43,452 bases of DNA from Ramlibacter sp. (GCF_013697775.1 NZ_JACCWG010000109.1:1-43452); one strand, 5' to 3'; shown: positions 8,851 through 19,399, numbered from the stretch's first letter. Numbers and translations: made by a program. Notes: generated by a model from the letters alone, not told the origin.

Positions 8851-9333
8851 ATGGAAGTGAAGCAAGCACTCGACAAGCTCGACAAGGGCATCCTGCGCCG
8901 CCTGCAGGAGAACGGCCGGGAAACCTATGACGTGATCGGCGAGCAGGTCGGTTTGTCGCCCAGCGCGGTGCTGCGGCGCGTGAAGCGGCTGGAGGAAGCC
9001 GGCGTCATCGACCGCTACGTCGCCTTGGTCAAGCCGGAATCGGTGGGGCTGGGCCTCACCGCCTACCTCAACGTGCGGCTGGAGAAGAACACCGAGGCGC
9101 ACAAGCGCAATCCCATGGACCTGTTCCGCTCGGCGGTACAGACCTGGCCGGAGGTGGTGGAGTGTGCGGCGCTCACCGGCGAGATGGACTACCTGCTGCG
9201 GGTGGTGGTGCAGGACATGCGGCACTACAGCCGCTTCATCATGGACACCCTGCTCAAGCACCCCAGCGTGCACGACTGCAAGACCAGCTTCGTGCTGGAC
9301 CGGGTGAAGGCCACCACCGCCGTGCCGGTGTGA
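8851..9333 (+). CDS. Lrp/AsnC-family transcriptional regulator
   Basis: LDKLDKGILRRLQENGRETYDVIGEQVGLSPSAVLRRVKRLEEAGVIDRYVALVKPESVGLGLTAYLNVRL. Divergent from hppD. Confidence 0.93.
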   Translation: MEVKQALDKLDKGILRRLQENGRETYDVIGEQVGLSPSAVLRRVKRLEEAGVIDRYVALVKPESVGLGLTAYLNVRLEKNTEAHKRNPMDLFRSAVQTWPEVVECAALTGEMDYLLRVVVQDMRHYSRFIMDTLLKHPSVHDCKTSFVLDRVKATTAVPV

Positions 9334-9413
9334 GGCGGCGGCACGGCTGTTAGGTAGAACTACTCGCGGGGCGTGCGGTTCATGGAGTAATCGGGGAAAA
9401 CCCTTATATTGGG

Positions 9414-10049
9414 GTGATGTCCTCGTTCAGCGTTCCCATCCGCTCTCTCGGTCCACGGCACCGCGGTCGCATCGAATGGCACCTGCTGGCGCTGGATTCG
9501 CAGGACCGCTACCTGCGCTTCGGCTACCCGGCCAACGACGACCAGATCCGCCGGTACGTGGCCAGGCTCAATTTTTCCCGCGACGACATCTTCGGCATCT
9601 ACAACCGCAATCTGGAAATGATCGCCATGGCGCATCTTGCCGTTGCGGACGGAGGGGGCGCGCCGTCCGGCGCGGAGTTCGGGGTTTCGGTGCTGAAGAA
9701 GGCGCGGGGACGGGGCTACGGCGCCCGGCTGTTCGAACGTGCCGTGGTGCACGCGCGCAACCTGGGCGTTGAAACACTGTTCATCCACGCGCTCACCGAG
9801 AACACGGCCATGCTGAAGATCGCACGCAATGCAGGCGCGACCCTGGAGCGCGCCGGCAGCGAAACCGACGCCTACCTGCGCATGCCGCCCGCCACGCTGG
9901 ACAGCCACGTGAGCGAGATGGTGGAGGAGCGGTTCGCTCGGACCAACTACGGCCTGAAGCTGCAGGCACGCCACCTGCTGCGCTTCCTGCTGGGCATGCA
10001 GGAAATCCGGCAGGGCGTGCGCGAAGCGCGGCACAAGTCGGCGCAGTGA
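9414..10049 (+). CDS. GNAT-family N-acetyltransferase
   Basis: FGVSVLKKARGRGYGARLFERAVVHARNLGVETLFIHALTENTAMLKIARNAGATLERAG. Confidence 0.85.
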   Translation: MMSSFSVPIRSLGPRHRGRIEWHLLALDSQDRYLRFGYPANDDQIRRYVARLNFSRDDIFGIYNRNLEMIAMAHLAVADGGGAPSGAEFGVSVLKKARGRGYGARLFERAVVHARNLGVETLFIHALTENTAMLKIARNAGATLERAGSETDAYLRMPPATLDSHVSEMVEERFARTNYGLKLQARHLLRFLLGMQEIRQGVREARHKSAQ

Positions 10050-10143
10050 AAATCCACGGATGAACCGGCCGGCTGACGGCCGGCCCCAGCGCGTCATCCT
10101 GATCCAGTATCCTACCGGTTCCCTCAATTTCGCCCATCAGGCC

Positions 10144-11022
10144 GTGTCAGAACCACACCCTGCGCGCCCTTCGCAAGAAAAACAGGACAAGCGCGGCTTC
10201 CTGCAAAAAGTCGCCGAGTTCATTCATCCTGGGCCTGATTCCAAGGCCGAACTCATCGAGACACTCGCCGAGGCCGAGGACAACGACGTCATCGGCGCCG
10301 AGTCGCGCGTGATGCTCGAGGGCGTGATCCGCCTGGCGGAACTCACCGCCGGCGACGTCATGGTGGCGGCGCCGCGGATGGACCTGATCAACATCGATGC
10401 GCCGTACGACGGGCTCCTCAACATCGTCATCGACACCGCGCACTCGCGCTTTCCTGTGTACGAGGGCGACCGCGAGAACATCATCGGCATCCTGCTGGCC
10501 AAGGACCTGCTGAAGCTCCAGCGCGCGCCTGCATTGAACCTGCGCGCCCTGCTGCGCCCGCCGTCGTTCGTGCCGGAGACCAAGGGCCTGAACGATCTGC
10601 TGCGCGAATTCCGCGGCAACCGCAACCACCTGGCGATCGTCATCGACGAATTCGGGCGCGTGGCCGGCCTCATCACCATCGAGGATGTGCTGGAGCAGAT
10701 CGTCGGGGAGATCGAGGACGAATTCGACATCGGCGAGGACGCGGGCGACATCTTCGGCTTGGCCGACAGGACCTACCGCGTCAGCGGCGACACCGCCATC
10801 GACCGCGTGTCCGAGACCTTCGGCGTGGCGCTGCGCGCCTCCGACGCCGACCAGGAGTTCGACACCATCGGCGGCCTGGTGGCGCACGAGATGGGCCACG
10901 TGCCCAAGCGCGGCGAGCACATGACGCTGGCCGGGCTGAACTTCGTGGTGCTGCACACCCGGGGCGGCGCGGTGCGCTGGTTCAAGGTGTCGCCGGCGTC
11001 GATGGACGACGGCACTGGCTGA
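10144..11022 (+). CDS. corC: CorC/HlyC-family CBS-domain transporter-associated protein
   Basis: GVIRLAELTAGDVMVAAPRMDLINIDAPYDGLLNIVIDTAHSRFPVYEGDRENIIGILLAKDLL...NRNHLAIVIDEFGRVAGLITIEDVLEQIVGEIEDEFD. GTG start at 10144 preferred. Confidence 0.92.
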   Translation: MSEPHPARPSQEKQDKRGFLQKVAEFIHPGPDSKAELIETLAEAEDNDVIGAESRVMLEGVIRLAELTAGDVMVAAPRMDLINIDAPYDGLLNIVIDTAHSRFPVYEGDRENIIGILLAKDLLKLQRAPALNLRALLRPPSFVPETKGLNDLLREFRGNRNHLAIVIDEFGRVAGLITIEDVLEQIVGEIEDEFDIGEDAGDIFGLADRTYRVSGDTAIDRVSETFGVALRASDADQEFDTIGGLVAHEMGHVPKRGEHMTLAGLNFVVLHTRGGAVRWFKVSPASMDDGTG

Positions 11023-12575
11023 TGGTGCGCGCCAATCGCTGGACTCCAGCCGTTGCCGCGTTGCTCGCCGGGCTGGCGCAAGCCGCTTCCATTGGCGCTC
11101 CCTGGTACGGCCAGCCGCTTTGGTGGCTGCAACTGGCCTCATTGGGCGTTCTGGCGATCTTGCTGCTGCGCACCTCATCGGTGCGGGCGGCGGTGGCCCT
11201 TGGCTGGGTGTTTGGACTGGCCTGGCTGGCGGGAACATTCTGGTGGCTGTTCATCTCCATGCACAGCTATGGCGGCCTGCCGGCGCCCTTTGCGGCGGGT
11301 GCCGTGCTGCTGCTGGCCGGTTTCCTCGGCTCCTATTACGCATTTGCCTGTGGCCTGTTTGCCAAGCTGCGCCATCACGGCGGGTTCATCGATGCCTTGC
11401 TGTTCGCGGCGCTGTGGCTCGCCGCGGAGCTGATGCGCGTCACCTGGTTCACGGGCTTCCCGTGGGGCGAGGGCGGCTATGCACACGTGGACGGGCCGCT
11501 CGCCGTGCTGGCGCCGTACGTCGGGGTGCACGGCATCGGTTTCGTTGCCGCGGTGCTGGCGTATGGCTTGGCTGCGCCCTTTGCCGCGCGGCCGGGTGGC
11601 GCGGCGCGCCCCTGGATCGGGCCGGCGGGCGCGCTGCTGCTGCTTGCTGCCTGCGCCTGGCTGCCTTTGCCTTCGGTGGGCTCGGCGCAGCCGGGGCCGC
11701 GGCTGTCCGTGGCCCTGCTGCAGGGAAACATTCCCCAGGACGAGAAGTTCCAGGGCGGTTCGGGCATTCCGCAGGCGCTTGGCTGGTACGGACGGCAACT
11801 GCTCGACGCCCAGGCAGCACTGGTAGTTGCACCCGAGACCGCGATTCCGCTGCTGCCCCAGCAGCTGCCCGAGGGCTACCTTCAAACCCTGCGGGAACGC
11901 TTTGCGCGTGGCGACAGTGCCACCTTGATCGGCATCCCGCTGGGCAATGCGGGCGAGGGCTACAGCAACTCCGTGATCGGCCTGAAGCCGGACGCATCGC
12001 CCTACCGCTACGACAAACACCACTTGGTGCCGTTCGGCGAATTCATCCCGCCGCTGTTCCGGTGGTTCACCGAGGCGATGCACATTCCGCTGGGCGACTT
12101 CAACCGCGGCGCCGTCGGCCAGGCGTCTTTTGTGTGGCAGGGCCAGCGGCTTGCGCCCAACGTCTGCTACGAAGACCTGTTCGGCGAAGAACTGGGAGCC
12201 CGTTTTGCCGACGCCGCGGAAGCGCCCACGATGTTCGTCAACTTGAGCAACATCGGCTGGTTCGGCAACACTGTTGCGATAGACCAACACCTAAATATCA
12301 GCCGTATGCGGTCGCTGGAATTCGACAGGGCCATGATCCGTGCTACTAATACAGGCGCTACGGTTGTGATCAACCGCCGTGGACGGGTCACGCATTCGTT
12401 GCCGCGCCACACCCGTGGAGTACTGCTCGGCGAGGCGGAAGGCGCGTCCAGCCTCACGTTTTACGCATGGTGGGTGTCACGCCTGGGGCTGTGGCCGCTC
12501 TGGCTGCTGGCGCTCGCCCTGCCCGTCATCTGTGTCCTGCGGAGCCGTCGGACGGGGCCTACGGGCCTCGCATGA
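11022..12575 (+). CDS. lnt: Apolipoprotein N-acyltransferase
   Basis: Membrane N-term, nitrilase-fold C-term: LLQGNIPQDEKF...LVVAPETAIPLLPQQLP...YDKHHLVPFGEFIPP...APNVCYEDLFGEELGARF...MFVNLSNIGWFGN...MRSLEFDRAMIRATNTG. TGATG overlap with corC. Confidence 0.95.
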   Translation: MVRANRWTPAVAALLAGLAQAASIGAPWYGQPLWWLQLASLGVLAILLLRTSSVRAAVALGWVFGLAWLAGTFWWLFISMHSYGGLPAPFAAGAVLLLAGFLGSYYAFACGLFAKLRHHGGFIDALLFAALWLAAELMRVTWFTGFPWGEGGYAHVDGPLAVLAPYVGVHGIGFVAAVLAYGLAAPFAARPGGAARPWIGPAGALLLLAACAWLPLPSVGSAQPGPRLSVALLQGNIPQDEKFQGGSGIPQALGWYGRQLLDAQAALVVAPETAIPLLPQQLPEGYLQTLRERFARGDSATLIGIPLGNAGEGYSNSVIGLKPDASPYRYDKHHLVPFGEFIPPLFRWFTEAMHIPLGDFNRGAVGQASFVWQGQRLAPNVCYEDLFGEELGARFADAAEAPTMFVNLSNIGWFGNTVAIDQHLNISRMRSLEFDRAMIRATNTGATVVINRRGRVTHSLPRHTRGVLLGEAEGASSLTFYAWWVSRLGLWPLWLLALALPVICVLRSRRTGPTGLA

Positions 12576-12739
12576 ACAGGGTGTGAATTCAAGGCACAAG
12601 ATACTGCCGAAGATTCCATACCTACTTAGTTCACGAGTTCTCAACAATACGATTCGTCCGCGTCTCCCACCAAAGAGGAGACCGCGCGGCATTCTGATTG
12701 AGCATGGTTTTGAGCACACTGAACAGGAGAAACATCGTT

Positions 12740-13762
12740 ATGAACAAAAAGTTGCTAGCTCTGGCTGCGCTTTCCGCGCTGGCAGGCGGCGCTTCGGCGC
12801 AATCCAGCGTCACGCTGTACGGCGTGGTCGACGTCGGCATCGAGCAGACGCGCCTGAGCCCCGGTAGCAATACGCTGCGCCTGAGCAGCGGCATCCAGTC
12901 GGGCAGCCGCTGGGGTGTCAAGGGCAAGGAAGATCTGGGTGGCGGCCTGTCCGCTTCGTTCCAGCTGGAAGCCGGTTTCGACGCCACCACCGGTGCGCGC
13001 GGCCAAGGTGGCCTGGCATTCGGTCGTCAATCCTGGGTCGGCCTGGACGGCGCCTGGGGCTCCGTGAAGCTCGGTCGCCAGTACGTTCCGTTCTTCCTGG
13101 CGCAAGACACCATTGACCCGTTCGGCACCGGCATCATCGGTGACGGCTCGGGCATGTCCGCGGTCTTCCGCCCGTACGGCGTGCGCATGGACAACACCAT
13201 CAACTACTCCACCCCGAACTTCGGCGGCCTGTCCGCTGAAGTTGCCTATGGCATGGGTGAGATCTCGGGCAGCACGTCGCGTGGCAGCCAGTACGGCTTC
13301 GCCGCCTACTACGACAAGTCGCCCGTCACCGCGGTGCTGGCGTACCACAAGCAAAACCTCGTTGGCCAGCCGGGCAACGTGGACGCTGGTGAAGCGCGCA
13401 GCTGGCTGGTCGGTGGCGTGTTCGACTTCAAGGCTGCCAAGCTGCATGCCGCCTACGCCGACAACCGCGACGAAACCGCTGGTGGCGCCACCTTCGGCCG
13501 CAGCCGCGACTGGATGCTGGGCGTGAGCGCTCCGGTGGGCCCCGTGACCGTGATGGCTTCGTACATCCGCCACAAGGACCGCCAAGTGGGCAATGCCGAC
13601 GCCGACTTCTGGGGCCTGGGCGCGACCTACGCCCTGTCCAAGCGCACGAACTTCTACGCGTCCTACTCGCGCGTGAACAACGACGCGCTGGGTGCTTCGG
13701 GTACCGGCCTGACCGGCGTCGACGCCACCTGGCTGAACGTCGGCATCCGCCACCGCTTCTAA
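12740..13762 (+). CDS. Gram-negative porin
   Basis: MNKKLLALAALSALAGGASAQSSVTLYGVVDVGIEQTRLSPGSN...RWGVKGKEDLGGGLSASFQLE...VDATWLNVGIRHRF*. Signal peptide and terminal Phe are typical of Burkholderiales porins. Confidence 0.95.
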   Translation: MNKKLLALAALSALAGGASAQSSVTLYGVVDVGIEQTRLSPGSNTLRLSSGIQSGSRWGVKGKEDLGGGLSASFQLEAGFDATTGARGQGGLAFGRQSWVGLDGAWGSVKLGRQYVPFFLAQDTIDPFGTGIIGDGSGMSAVFRPYGVRMDNTINYSTPNFGGLSAEVAYGMGEISGSTSRGSQYGFAAYYDKSPVTAVLAYHKQNLVGQPGNVDAGEARSWLVGGVFDFKAAKLHAAYADNRDETAGGATFGRSRDWMLGVSAPVGPVTVMASYIRHKDRQVGNADADFWGLGATYALSKRTNFYASYSRVNNDALGASGTGLTGVDATWLNVGIRHRF

Positions 13763-13763
13763 G

Positions 13764-14696
13764 CTAAGCGGCCAGGGTCTCCGCTTCCGGCTCGGCACGT
13801 GCCGGAGCGAGACCCGGCTGGATTCGCAGTAATTCCAGCATGCGCAACGCATGCTGGCCCGGCGGCGACGCCGTGGCATGGTAGGCATAGAGCGGGATCG
13901 GGGGCAAGTCCCGCAACTCCAAGGCGACCATGTACTGCGGATCCAGATTCGCTGCCGTCAGGAAATCCACCACCGTCCAGCCCATTCCCCTGCGCACCAG
14001 CTCCAGTGCCAGGCGCGAGGTCTGCACTTCGATGGTCGGCTCCACGGTCACGCGCAGCACGCGTGCCAGTTCATTGATGAATTCCCGCATCGGATCGTCG
14101 CCTACAAGCCGAATCAACGGCGTGCCGGCAAGAAAGCCCATGGGATCGCGCCGGTTCGCGCGCATGGCGCGTTGCCACGTGTCGCGCGGCATCGCCGCAT
14201 AGAGCGCACCGTTGGCGAGCTGCGAGCCCGTGAGCTGCGGATGCGGGTGCGGGTAGAAGCCCAGCGCAAAATCCACCGCGCGCGTGAGCAGCGCCTGCGC
14301 CATCTGGTCCTGGTGCAGCGTGCGCACTTCCACATGGACCCCGGGATAGCGCTGCGCGTGCTGCTGCAGCACCGCCGGAAGCAGTTCGTCCGAGACCGAC
14401 GGCAGTGCCGCCATGCGCACACGGCCCTGCGCCACCTGCCGCAGGTTGTGGGCGATCTTGCGCAGGTCTTCCAGCTTGCCGTGAATGGCGGTGGATTCGT
14501 CGAACAGCACCATCGCCTCGGGCGTTGGCGCAAGCGCGCCCTTGGCGCGCGTGAACAGCTTGTAGCCAAGCTGCAATTCGGTGTGGGCAATGGTCTTGCT
14601 GACCGCGGATGGCGTGATGCACACCAGCCGCGCAGCCGCGCTCATGTTGCCGGTCTGCATGACGGCCTGGAAAACTTCAAGCTGGCGAAGGTTCAT
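13764..14696 (-). CDS. LysR-family transcriptional regulator
   Basis: MNLRQLEVFQAVMQTGNMSAAARLVCITPSAVSKTIAHTELQLGYKLFTRAKGALAPTPEA. Confidence 0.94.
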   Translation of the reverse strand: MNLRQLEVFQAVMQTGNMSAAARLVCITPSAVSKTIAHTELQLGYKLFTRAKGALAPTPEAMVLFDESTAIHGKLEDLRKIAHNLRQVAQGRVRMAALPSVSDELLPAVLQQHAQRYPGVHVEVRTLHQDQMAQALLTRAVDFALGFYPHPHPQLTGSQLANGALYAAMPRDTWQRAMRANRRDPMGFLAGTPLIRLVGDDPMREFINELARVLRVTVEPTIEVQTSRLALELVRRGMGWTVVDFLTAANLDPQYMVALELRDLPPIPLYAYHATASPPGQHALRMLELLRIQPGLAPARAEPEAETLAA

Positions 14697-14816
14697 AGCC
14701 CTGACGTTGTCGAGCGAAAGTACGCAAACAATACACCCGGCTGCTGCCGGACGTGCAAACGGATTCCGTCCGGGAACCGTCGCGGCCGGCGCCTCGCCTT
14801 GTGCAGGCGCAGCCGG

Positions 14817-15290
14817 TCAGTACTCGATGGTCAGTGTGACGGAGGTGGAGTAGACCCCCGCGGGCAATGCGCGGAAGTCCACGGACCGGATTTTCCCGTA
14901 CAAAACGACAGTCTGGTTGGTGCCGTTGCGGGAGATCCCAAGCGACGTCCCGGGGGCTGCCGTCGGCAGCTGCGACCCCCCGGGGGACGCCAGGCTGAGC
15001 GTGAAGGGGAGGCTCCTGCCCGCAGCGGCCATGGCGCGGCCGCTGTCGGAGTAAAGCTGGGGCGCCGAGGTGACTTCGGCGTTGCAGTTCACCCAGAAGC
15101 TGCCGCCGGTGTCGCTGATGACGTCCGGCGAGCTCGCCAGTGCCACCACGGTGCCGAACGAGAGCTGCCCTCCCGACGCGACCATGCACTGTGGTGCCGC
15201 CGCAGCGGTGCCGGCAAGGCCGATGAGGAAGGCCGCGACGCAGCAATATGTCTTTTTCAAGCGACACTTTCTCGTTGCGCGCGCACTCAT
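14817..15290 (-). CDS. Spore coat U domain (SCPU) protein; putative Csu-type minor/tip subunit
   Basis: AAPQCMVASGGQLSFGTVVALASSPDVISDTGGSFWVNCN...FRALPAGVYSTSVTLTIEY*. ATG at 15290 overlaps the usher stop (ATGA). Confidence 0.8.
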   Translation of the reverse strand: MSARATRKCRLKKTYCCVAAFLIGLAGTAAAAPQCMVASGGQLSFGTVVALASSPDVISDTGGSFWVNCNAEVTSAPQLYSDSGRAMAAAGRSLPFTLSLASPGGSQLPTAAPGTSLGISRNGTNQTVVLYGKIRSVDFRALPAGVYSTSVTLTIEY

Positions 15291-18156
15291 TGCGCGGCCC
15301 CGCACACCAGGGGCCCGAGGTGCGACTCGGCCGGCAGTGCCGCGTCGACCGCGAGCGGGAGATCGCAGCCCCCGCCGGCGAACCGGACCTGCAGCCGGTT
15401 CTCGGCCTGCACGTTCATGAGATACACCTCGCCGCGCGTGGCGACCACGAACTGCTGCGACCCAGGCATGAGCACGACCTGTGCGCCCGAAGGCACCGGC
15501 ATGCCGTCCGGCCGGCGCAGGGTGACCAGCACGTTGCGCGTGCGATGCACCGGAAAATCCACGCGCATGCCGCTGCGGGCGTAGGGCACGACTTCCTCGC
15601 GCACGCCGCCGATCTCCACGTCGAGGGGCAGTTCGTCGGAGTTCACGGTGAGCTGGTTCTTCTGGTAGGGCAGCAGCCCCGTGACCAGCGCCCGGCCGCG
15701 GCTGTCGGTGGTCGCCACCACCTGGTTGGAGCGCGACACCGCCACGCCTTCGAGGTCGCCGACCTGCACCACGGCGAACGCGCCCTGGTCGATGCGGCGC
15801 GCGCGAACGCCTGGCCTTCCAGCCAGCCCACCGAGCCGTTGGCCGACAGCCGCACGGCGTTGTTGTCCTTGCCGGCGTTCGCTTCGGCGGCGACCTGCAC
15901 ATGGTTGGTGTTCAGGGTGGCCTGGGCGCGCGCGCGCTGGCCGGCGGCATTGCTGGCGCGCACGCTCCAGCCCACCCCAGGCCCGGCCGGCGTCGCCTGC
16001 GTGGCCTGCACCGCCGTCGTCGTTGCGCCGTCCACCTGCCGCGTGGTGTTCGCGGCAAGGATCTTGCCGCCTTCCAGCGGCACCACCAGATTGACGCCGG
16101 CGCTCCAGCCGCCCGTCACCAGCTCCCGGCTCGCGTAGAGCGACAAGGACGCATTGCCCGGCAGGCGCACGCCCAGCGTCGCACCGGCCAGCGAGAAGCT
16201 GTCGGCATTCCAGCTGGTCTGCCGCGTGTAGCTCAGGCCGGCGTTGAAGGTGTCGTTCAGGCGCATGCCGCCGCCGATGCGCAGGCGGTCGCGCGCACGC
16301 GCCTCGCGCTCGCCCGCGCCGAACGCGCGGTAGTTATCCGTGGAATGCTCCCAGAGGGCGGACGCGCCGCCGCCTGGCGTCACGCGATCGATGCCGGCCA
16401 GCCAGTGCGCGCCGCTGCCGGCGTCGGATTGCGAGACCGCCAAGGCGCCCTGCGCGACCGCGTAGGTGCCCAGCAGCCGGGTAGCATCGGCGCCGATGGC
16501 CTGCCGCGCGCGCTGCAGCTCGGCGCGCGCGCCGACGGTGGTCTGCGCATCCAGGCCGTAGCGGTACGTGCCGGAAGCGAACACCGGCCCGTAGTCGTTG
16601 CTTTCGGAGCCGAAGTTGCGGCGCAGCGCGCCGGCTTCGAAGGAGAAGTCGGACAGTTCCGGTGCGAGCAGCGCGGCAGCGGTGTAGTAGCTCTGCGACA
16701 CCACCGTCTCGACGCCGCGCAGGTCGCGGACCACCACGTTGAGATCGCCCGCGCCGTTGACCAGCGGAACGTCGGTCAACGCGAACGGACCCGCCGGCAC
16801 GCTGGTGCTGGACTGGCGCTGGTTGTTCACCAGCACGTCCACCGTGGAGGGCAGGGCGGCGGAGCCGTTGATGGCGGGCATCGGTGTGGTGATGTAGCCC
16901 GGCGCCAGGGAAAAGTCGCGCGCATACCGCACGCCGCCAAAGCGCACCGGGCGGCTCCAGGCGCCCGCGCTGCCGATGGCATCGCCCACCACCAGCGACT
17001 CCATGGTGCCCGGCCAGTCCTTGCGCGCGTAGGTTTCGGTGCGCACATGCCGCAGGCCATCGCTGCTGCTGCTGGTGAGCGCGCTGCCGCTGACCAGCGC
17101 GCCCAGGTGATTGAAGGCCACCATCTCCACCAGGCCGCCGCGGCTGCTGCTTCCCTCGCCCGCGGTCATGGTGACGTCGTAGTTCAGGTAAACGCCCGGC
17201 GACGCCTTGTTCGGAAGATCGCGCTCGGTGCCGGACATGGAAATGCGGGTGCCGTCGAACGCCTCGGGCTGCGCGTCGATCACCAGCTGCAGCTTGCTGC
17301 GGTCGATGCGGTAGTGCAGGCCGGTCGCCGCGTCCAGCGCATAGCCGGCCCCGTCGCTGTCGCTGAACACCACGGTGTCGCCGGCCGGGCGCAGCCGGGC
17401 GGTTTTCCATGTCGCTGCTGGCAGGATCACCCGCCCGTCGGCAAGACGCTCCACGCGCACGACGTCGGGCAGCACGCTGCCGTTCACCTGCACGTCCAGC
17501 AGCAGCGTTTCGGGGCGGCGGCCCGGCGGCGGTGACGGTGGCGGGAGGGCGCTAGGCCGCGCCAGCGCCAGCAGCTCGCGCGCGGGAGCAGGTGCGGCGG
17601 GCGGCTGCACAGGCGGCTGGACAGCGGCCAGCGCAACCTGGAGAGGAGCAGGTGCAGCCGAAGGGCGCACCGGCGTCGGCGCCGTAGCCACGGGTGCGGC
17701 AACCGGTGCCGCAACGCGTGCGGGCGCCGGCGCGCGCGGCGCCTTCGGCGCGACGGCATCCAGCTGAAGCACCCAGCTGTCGGCCACACGCCGCAGGCGC
17801 GGCAACACGTCCTGGTCCACCTGCATCTCCAGGCGGGTGCCCTGTGGCGTGTCGCTCATCGTCATTGTCTGCAGCGGGCCCGAGCCGCCCGCCGGCACCT
17901 GCGGCAAGGGATGGCCGAGTGCAACCTGCGAAGCCTCCCACAGCAGGGCGACGCGGTAGGGCGGCGCCTGCGACGTGCCCGACCACATCAGCACCGGTTC
18001 GCTGGTGTTGCCGCGCAGCTGCACCTGAACGGCGGAATTGGGTTGCGGCACCAGGCTCACATCCAGCGGAGGCTGCGCGGACCAGGCGGGCGAAAGCACG
18101 GCTGCGCCCGCGAGAGCGGCCAAACCGTGCAATGGAAGCCGTGGGGGAGGGCGCAT
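15287..18156 (-). pseudogene. Fimbrial outer-membrane usher (Csu/archaic type), frameshifted near 15790-15806
   Basis: Frame 1 (start 18156, MRPPPRLPLHGLAALAG) covers the beta-barrel (RDLPNKASPGVYLNYDVTM...FALTDVPLVNGAGDLNVVVRDLRGVETVVSQSYY). Homology continues in another frame from FAVVQVGDLEGVAVSRSNQVVATTDSRGRALVTGLLPYQKNQLTVNSDELPLD to the stop at 15287. Confidence 0.85.
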
Positions 18157-18884
18157 CAGCGAAGGCGAGGCGGCAGCTCCACGGACAGGGCACCGGCGGT
18201 GGTTTCGGCAGTGACGGTCACTGCGCCCGCCGAGGCCGGCGGATCGAGCGTCCACTGCTTCCAGCGGTCCGTGAGCACCGTCGCGGGCGAACCGATCTCG
18301 CGCTGCCATCCGGTGCCCGTGGCGACCAGCTTCAGCAGCTTGACGCGCTTGCCGCCCTGGTTGTCCAGGCGCACGCAGGCAGGAGCGGCTGCGCAGCGCA
18401 CCAGTTGTGCATGGTGCTGGGTCTTCTCGCGCGTGCCGACGAAGACCGGCAGGCTGTGGCGGAACTGCAGGCGAACCGCGGCACTGTCGCCGGTACTCGG
18501 TGCGGTTTCCGTGGTGACGTCCTCCAGGATCAGCCGGTAGGCGAGTTCCTGCGCCGGCGGTTGCCGGCGCAGTGCCACGCGAAAGATCTGGCTTGCGCCC
18601 GGTGCCACATTGGCCACCGGCGGCACCACCAGCAGGTCGGCGCTTTCCGCGTAGCGGTCGGCACCCTCCACCTGTTCCCAGGCCAGCGCCTGGGCCTGAA
18701 ACGTCATCGGCCTGTCGCTGTTGTTGCTGAGCGTGACGGACGCCACGCGGCGTGCCGCCGACAGCTCCACCAGCACCGGCGCGATCAGCTGGGCGCCGGC
18801 CGTGCCGGCGGCCAGGCCGAGCGCCAGGGCCGCGCCCAGCCGCAACAGACTGCGCCGCCAGCCGGCGCGGGAAGCGACAGTCAT
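18156..18884 (-). CDS. Periplasmic pilus chaperone (PapD-like, Csu-type)
   Basis: QLIAPVLVELSAARRVASVTLSNNSDRPMTFQAQALAW...FRVALRRQPPAQELAYRLILEDV. TGATG overlap with the usher start. Confidence 0.9.
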   Translation of the reverse strand: MTVASRAGWRRSLLRLGAALALGLAAGTAGAQLIAPVLVELSAARRVASVTLSNNSDRPMTFQAQALAWEQVEGADRYAESADLLVVPPVANVAPGASQIFRVALRRQPPAQELAYRLILEDVTTETAPSTGDSAAVRLQFRHSLPVFVGTREKTQHHAQLVRCAAAPACVRLDNQGGKRVKLLKLVATGTGWQREIGSPATVLTDRWKQWTLDPPASAGAVTVTAETTAGALSVELPPRLR

Positions 18885-18901
18885 TGCCAGCCCGCCTGGG
18901 T

Positions 18902-19399
18902 TCAATAGTCGACGTTGACGGTGACCGTCTTTGCGTAGCTGCCGGCGGGCAGCGCCTTGAAGTTCGCCGCGAGGATGCGGCCGTGCAGCGCCACGGTCTG
19001 CAGGCTGCCGTTCTGCGTGATGGACAGGGTGTCCGCGCTTAAAGCGGCACTTGCCAGGTCGTTGGAGCCGGTGCAGGCCGACAGGCACAGGTTGAATGCC
19101 AGGGTGTGGGTGGCGCCGTCGTCCATCTCGCGCGTCGTGGCCGAGTAGATGGTGGGGCTGAGGCCGGTGCTGCAGGCCACCTGGAAGCCGGAGCCGCTGT
19201 TGGCGGCCTTGTTGCCGCTGCTGGCCAGCGCCACCACGGAGCCGAAGTCGATCGCCGCACCGGATGCGGAGATCTCGCAAGCGGCCGTCAGGGTGGTCTG
19301 CACATCGACGGAGCCTCCCACGGTGGCGGCGTGCGAGCTGAATGCCATGGAGGCGAGGCCGGCTGCGGCCAGCGCGGAAATAAGAATGCGTTTCGACAT
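18902..19399 (-). CDS. Spore coat U domain (SCPU) major pilin-like protein
   Basis: MSKRILISALAAAGLASMAFSSHAATVGGSVDVQTTLTAACEISASGAAIDFGSVVAL...FKALPAGSYAKTVTVNVDY*. Confidence 0.88.
   Translation of the reverse strand: MSKRILISALAAAGLASMAFSSHAATVGGSVDVQTTLTAACEISASGAAIDFGSVVALASSGNKAANSGSGFQVACSTGLSPTIYSATTREMDDGATHTLAFNLCLSACTGSNDLASAALSADTLSITQNGSLQTVALHGRILAANFKALPAGSYAKTVTVNVDY

Noticed and set aside
10065-10083. Hairpin CCGGCCG-GCTGA-CGGCCGG between GNAT and corC
   Set aside because: No following T-run, and short GC palindromes are expected by chance at this GC content. Not supported as a terminator.
15901-17535. 544-aa plus-strand ORF in the usher region
   Set aside because: Antisense to the usher; biased composition and no domain similarity.
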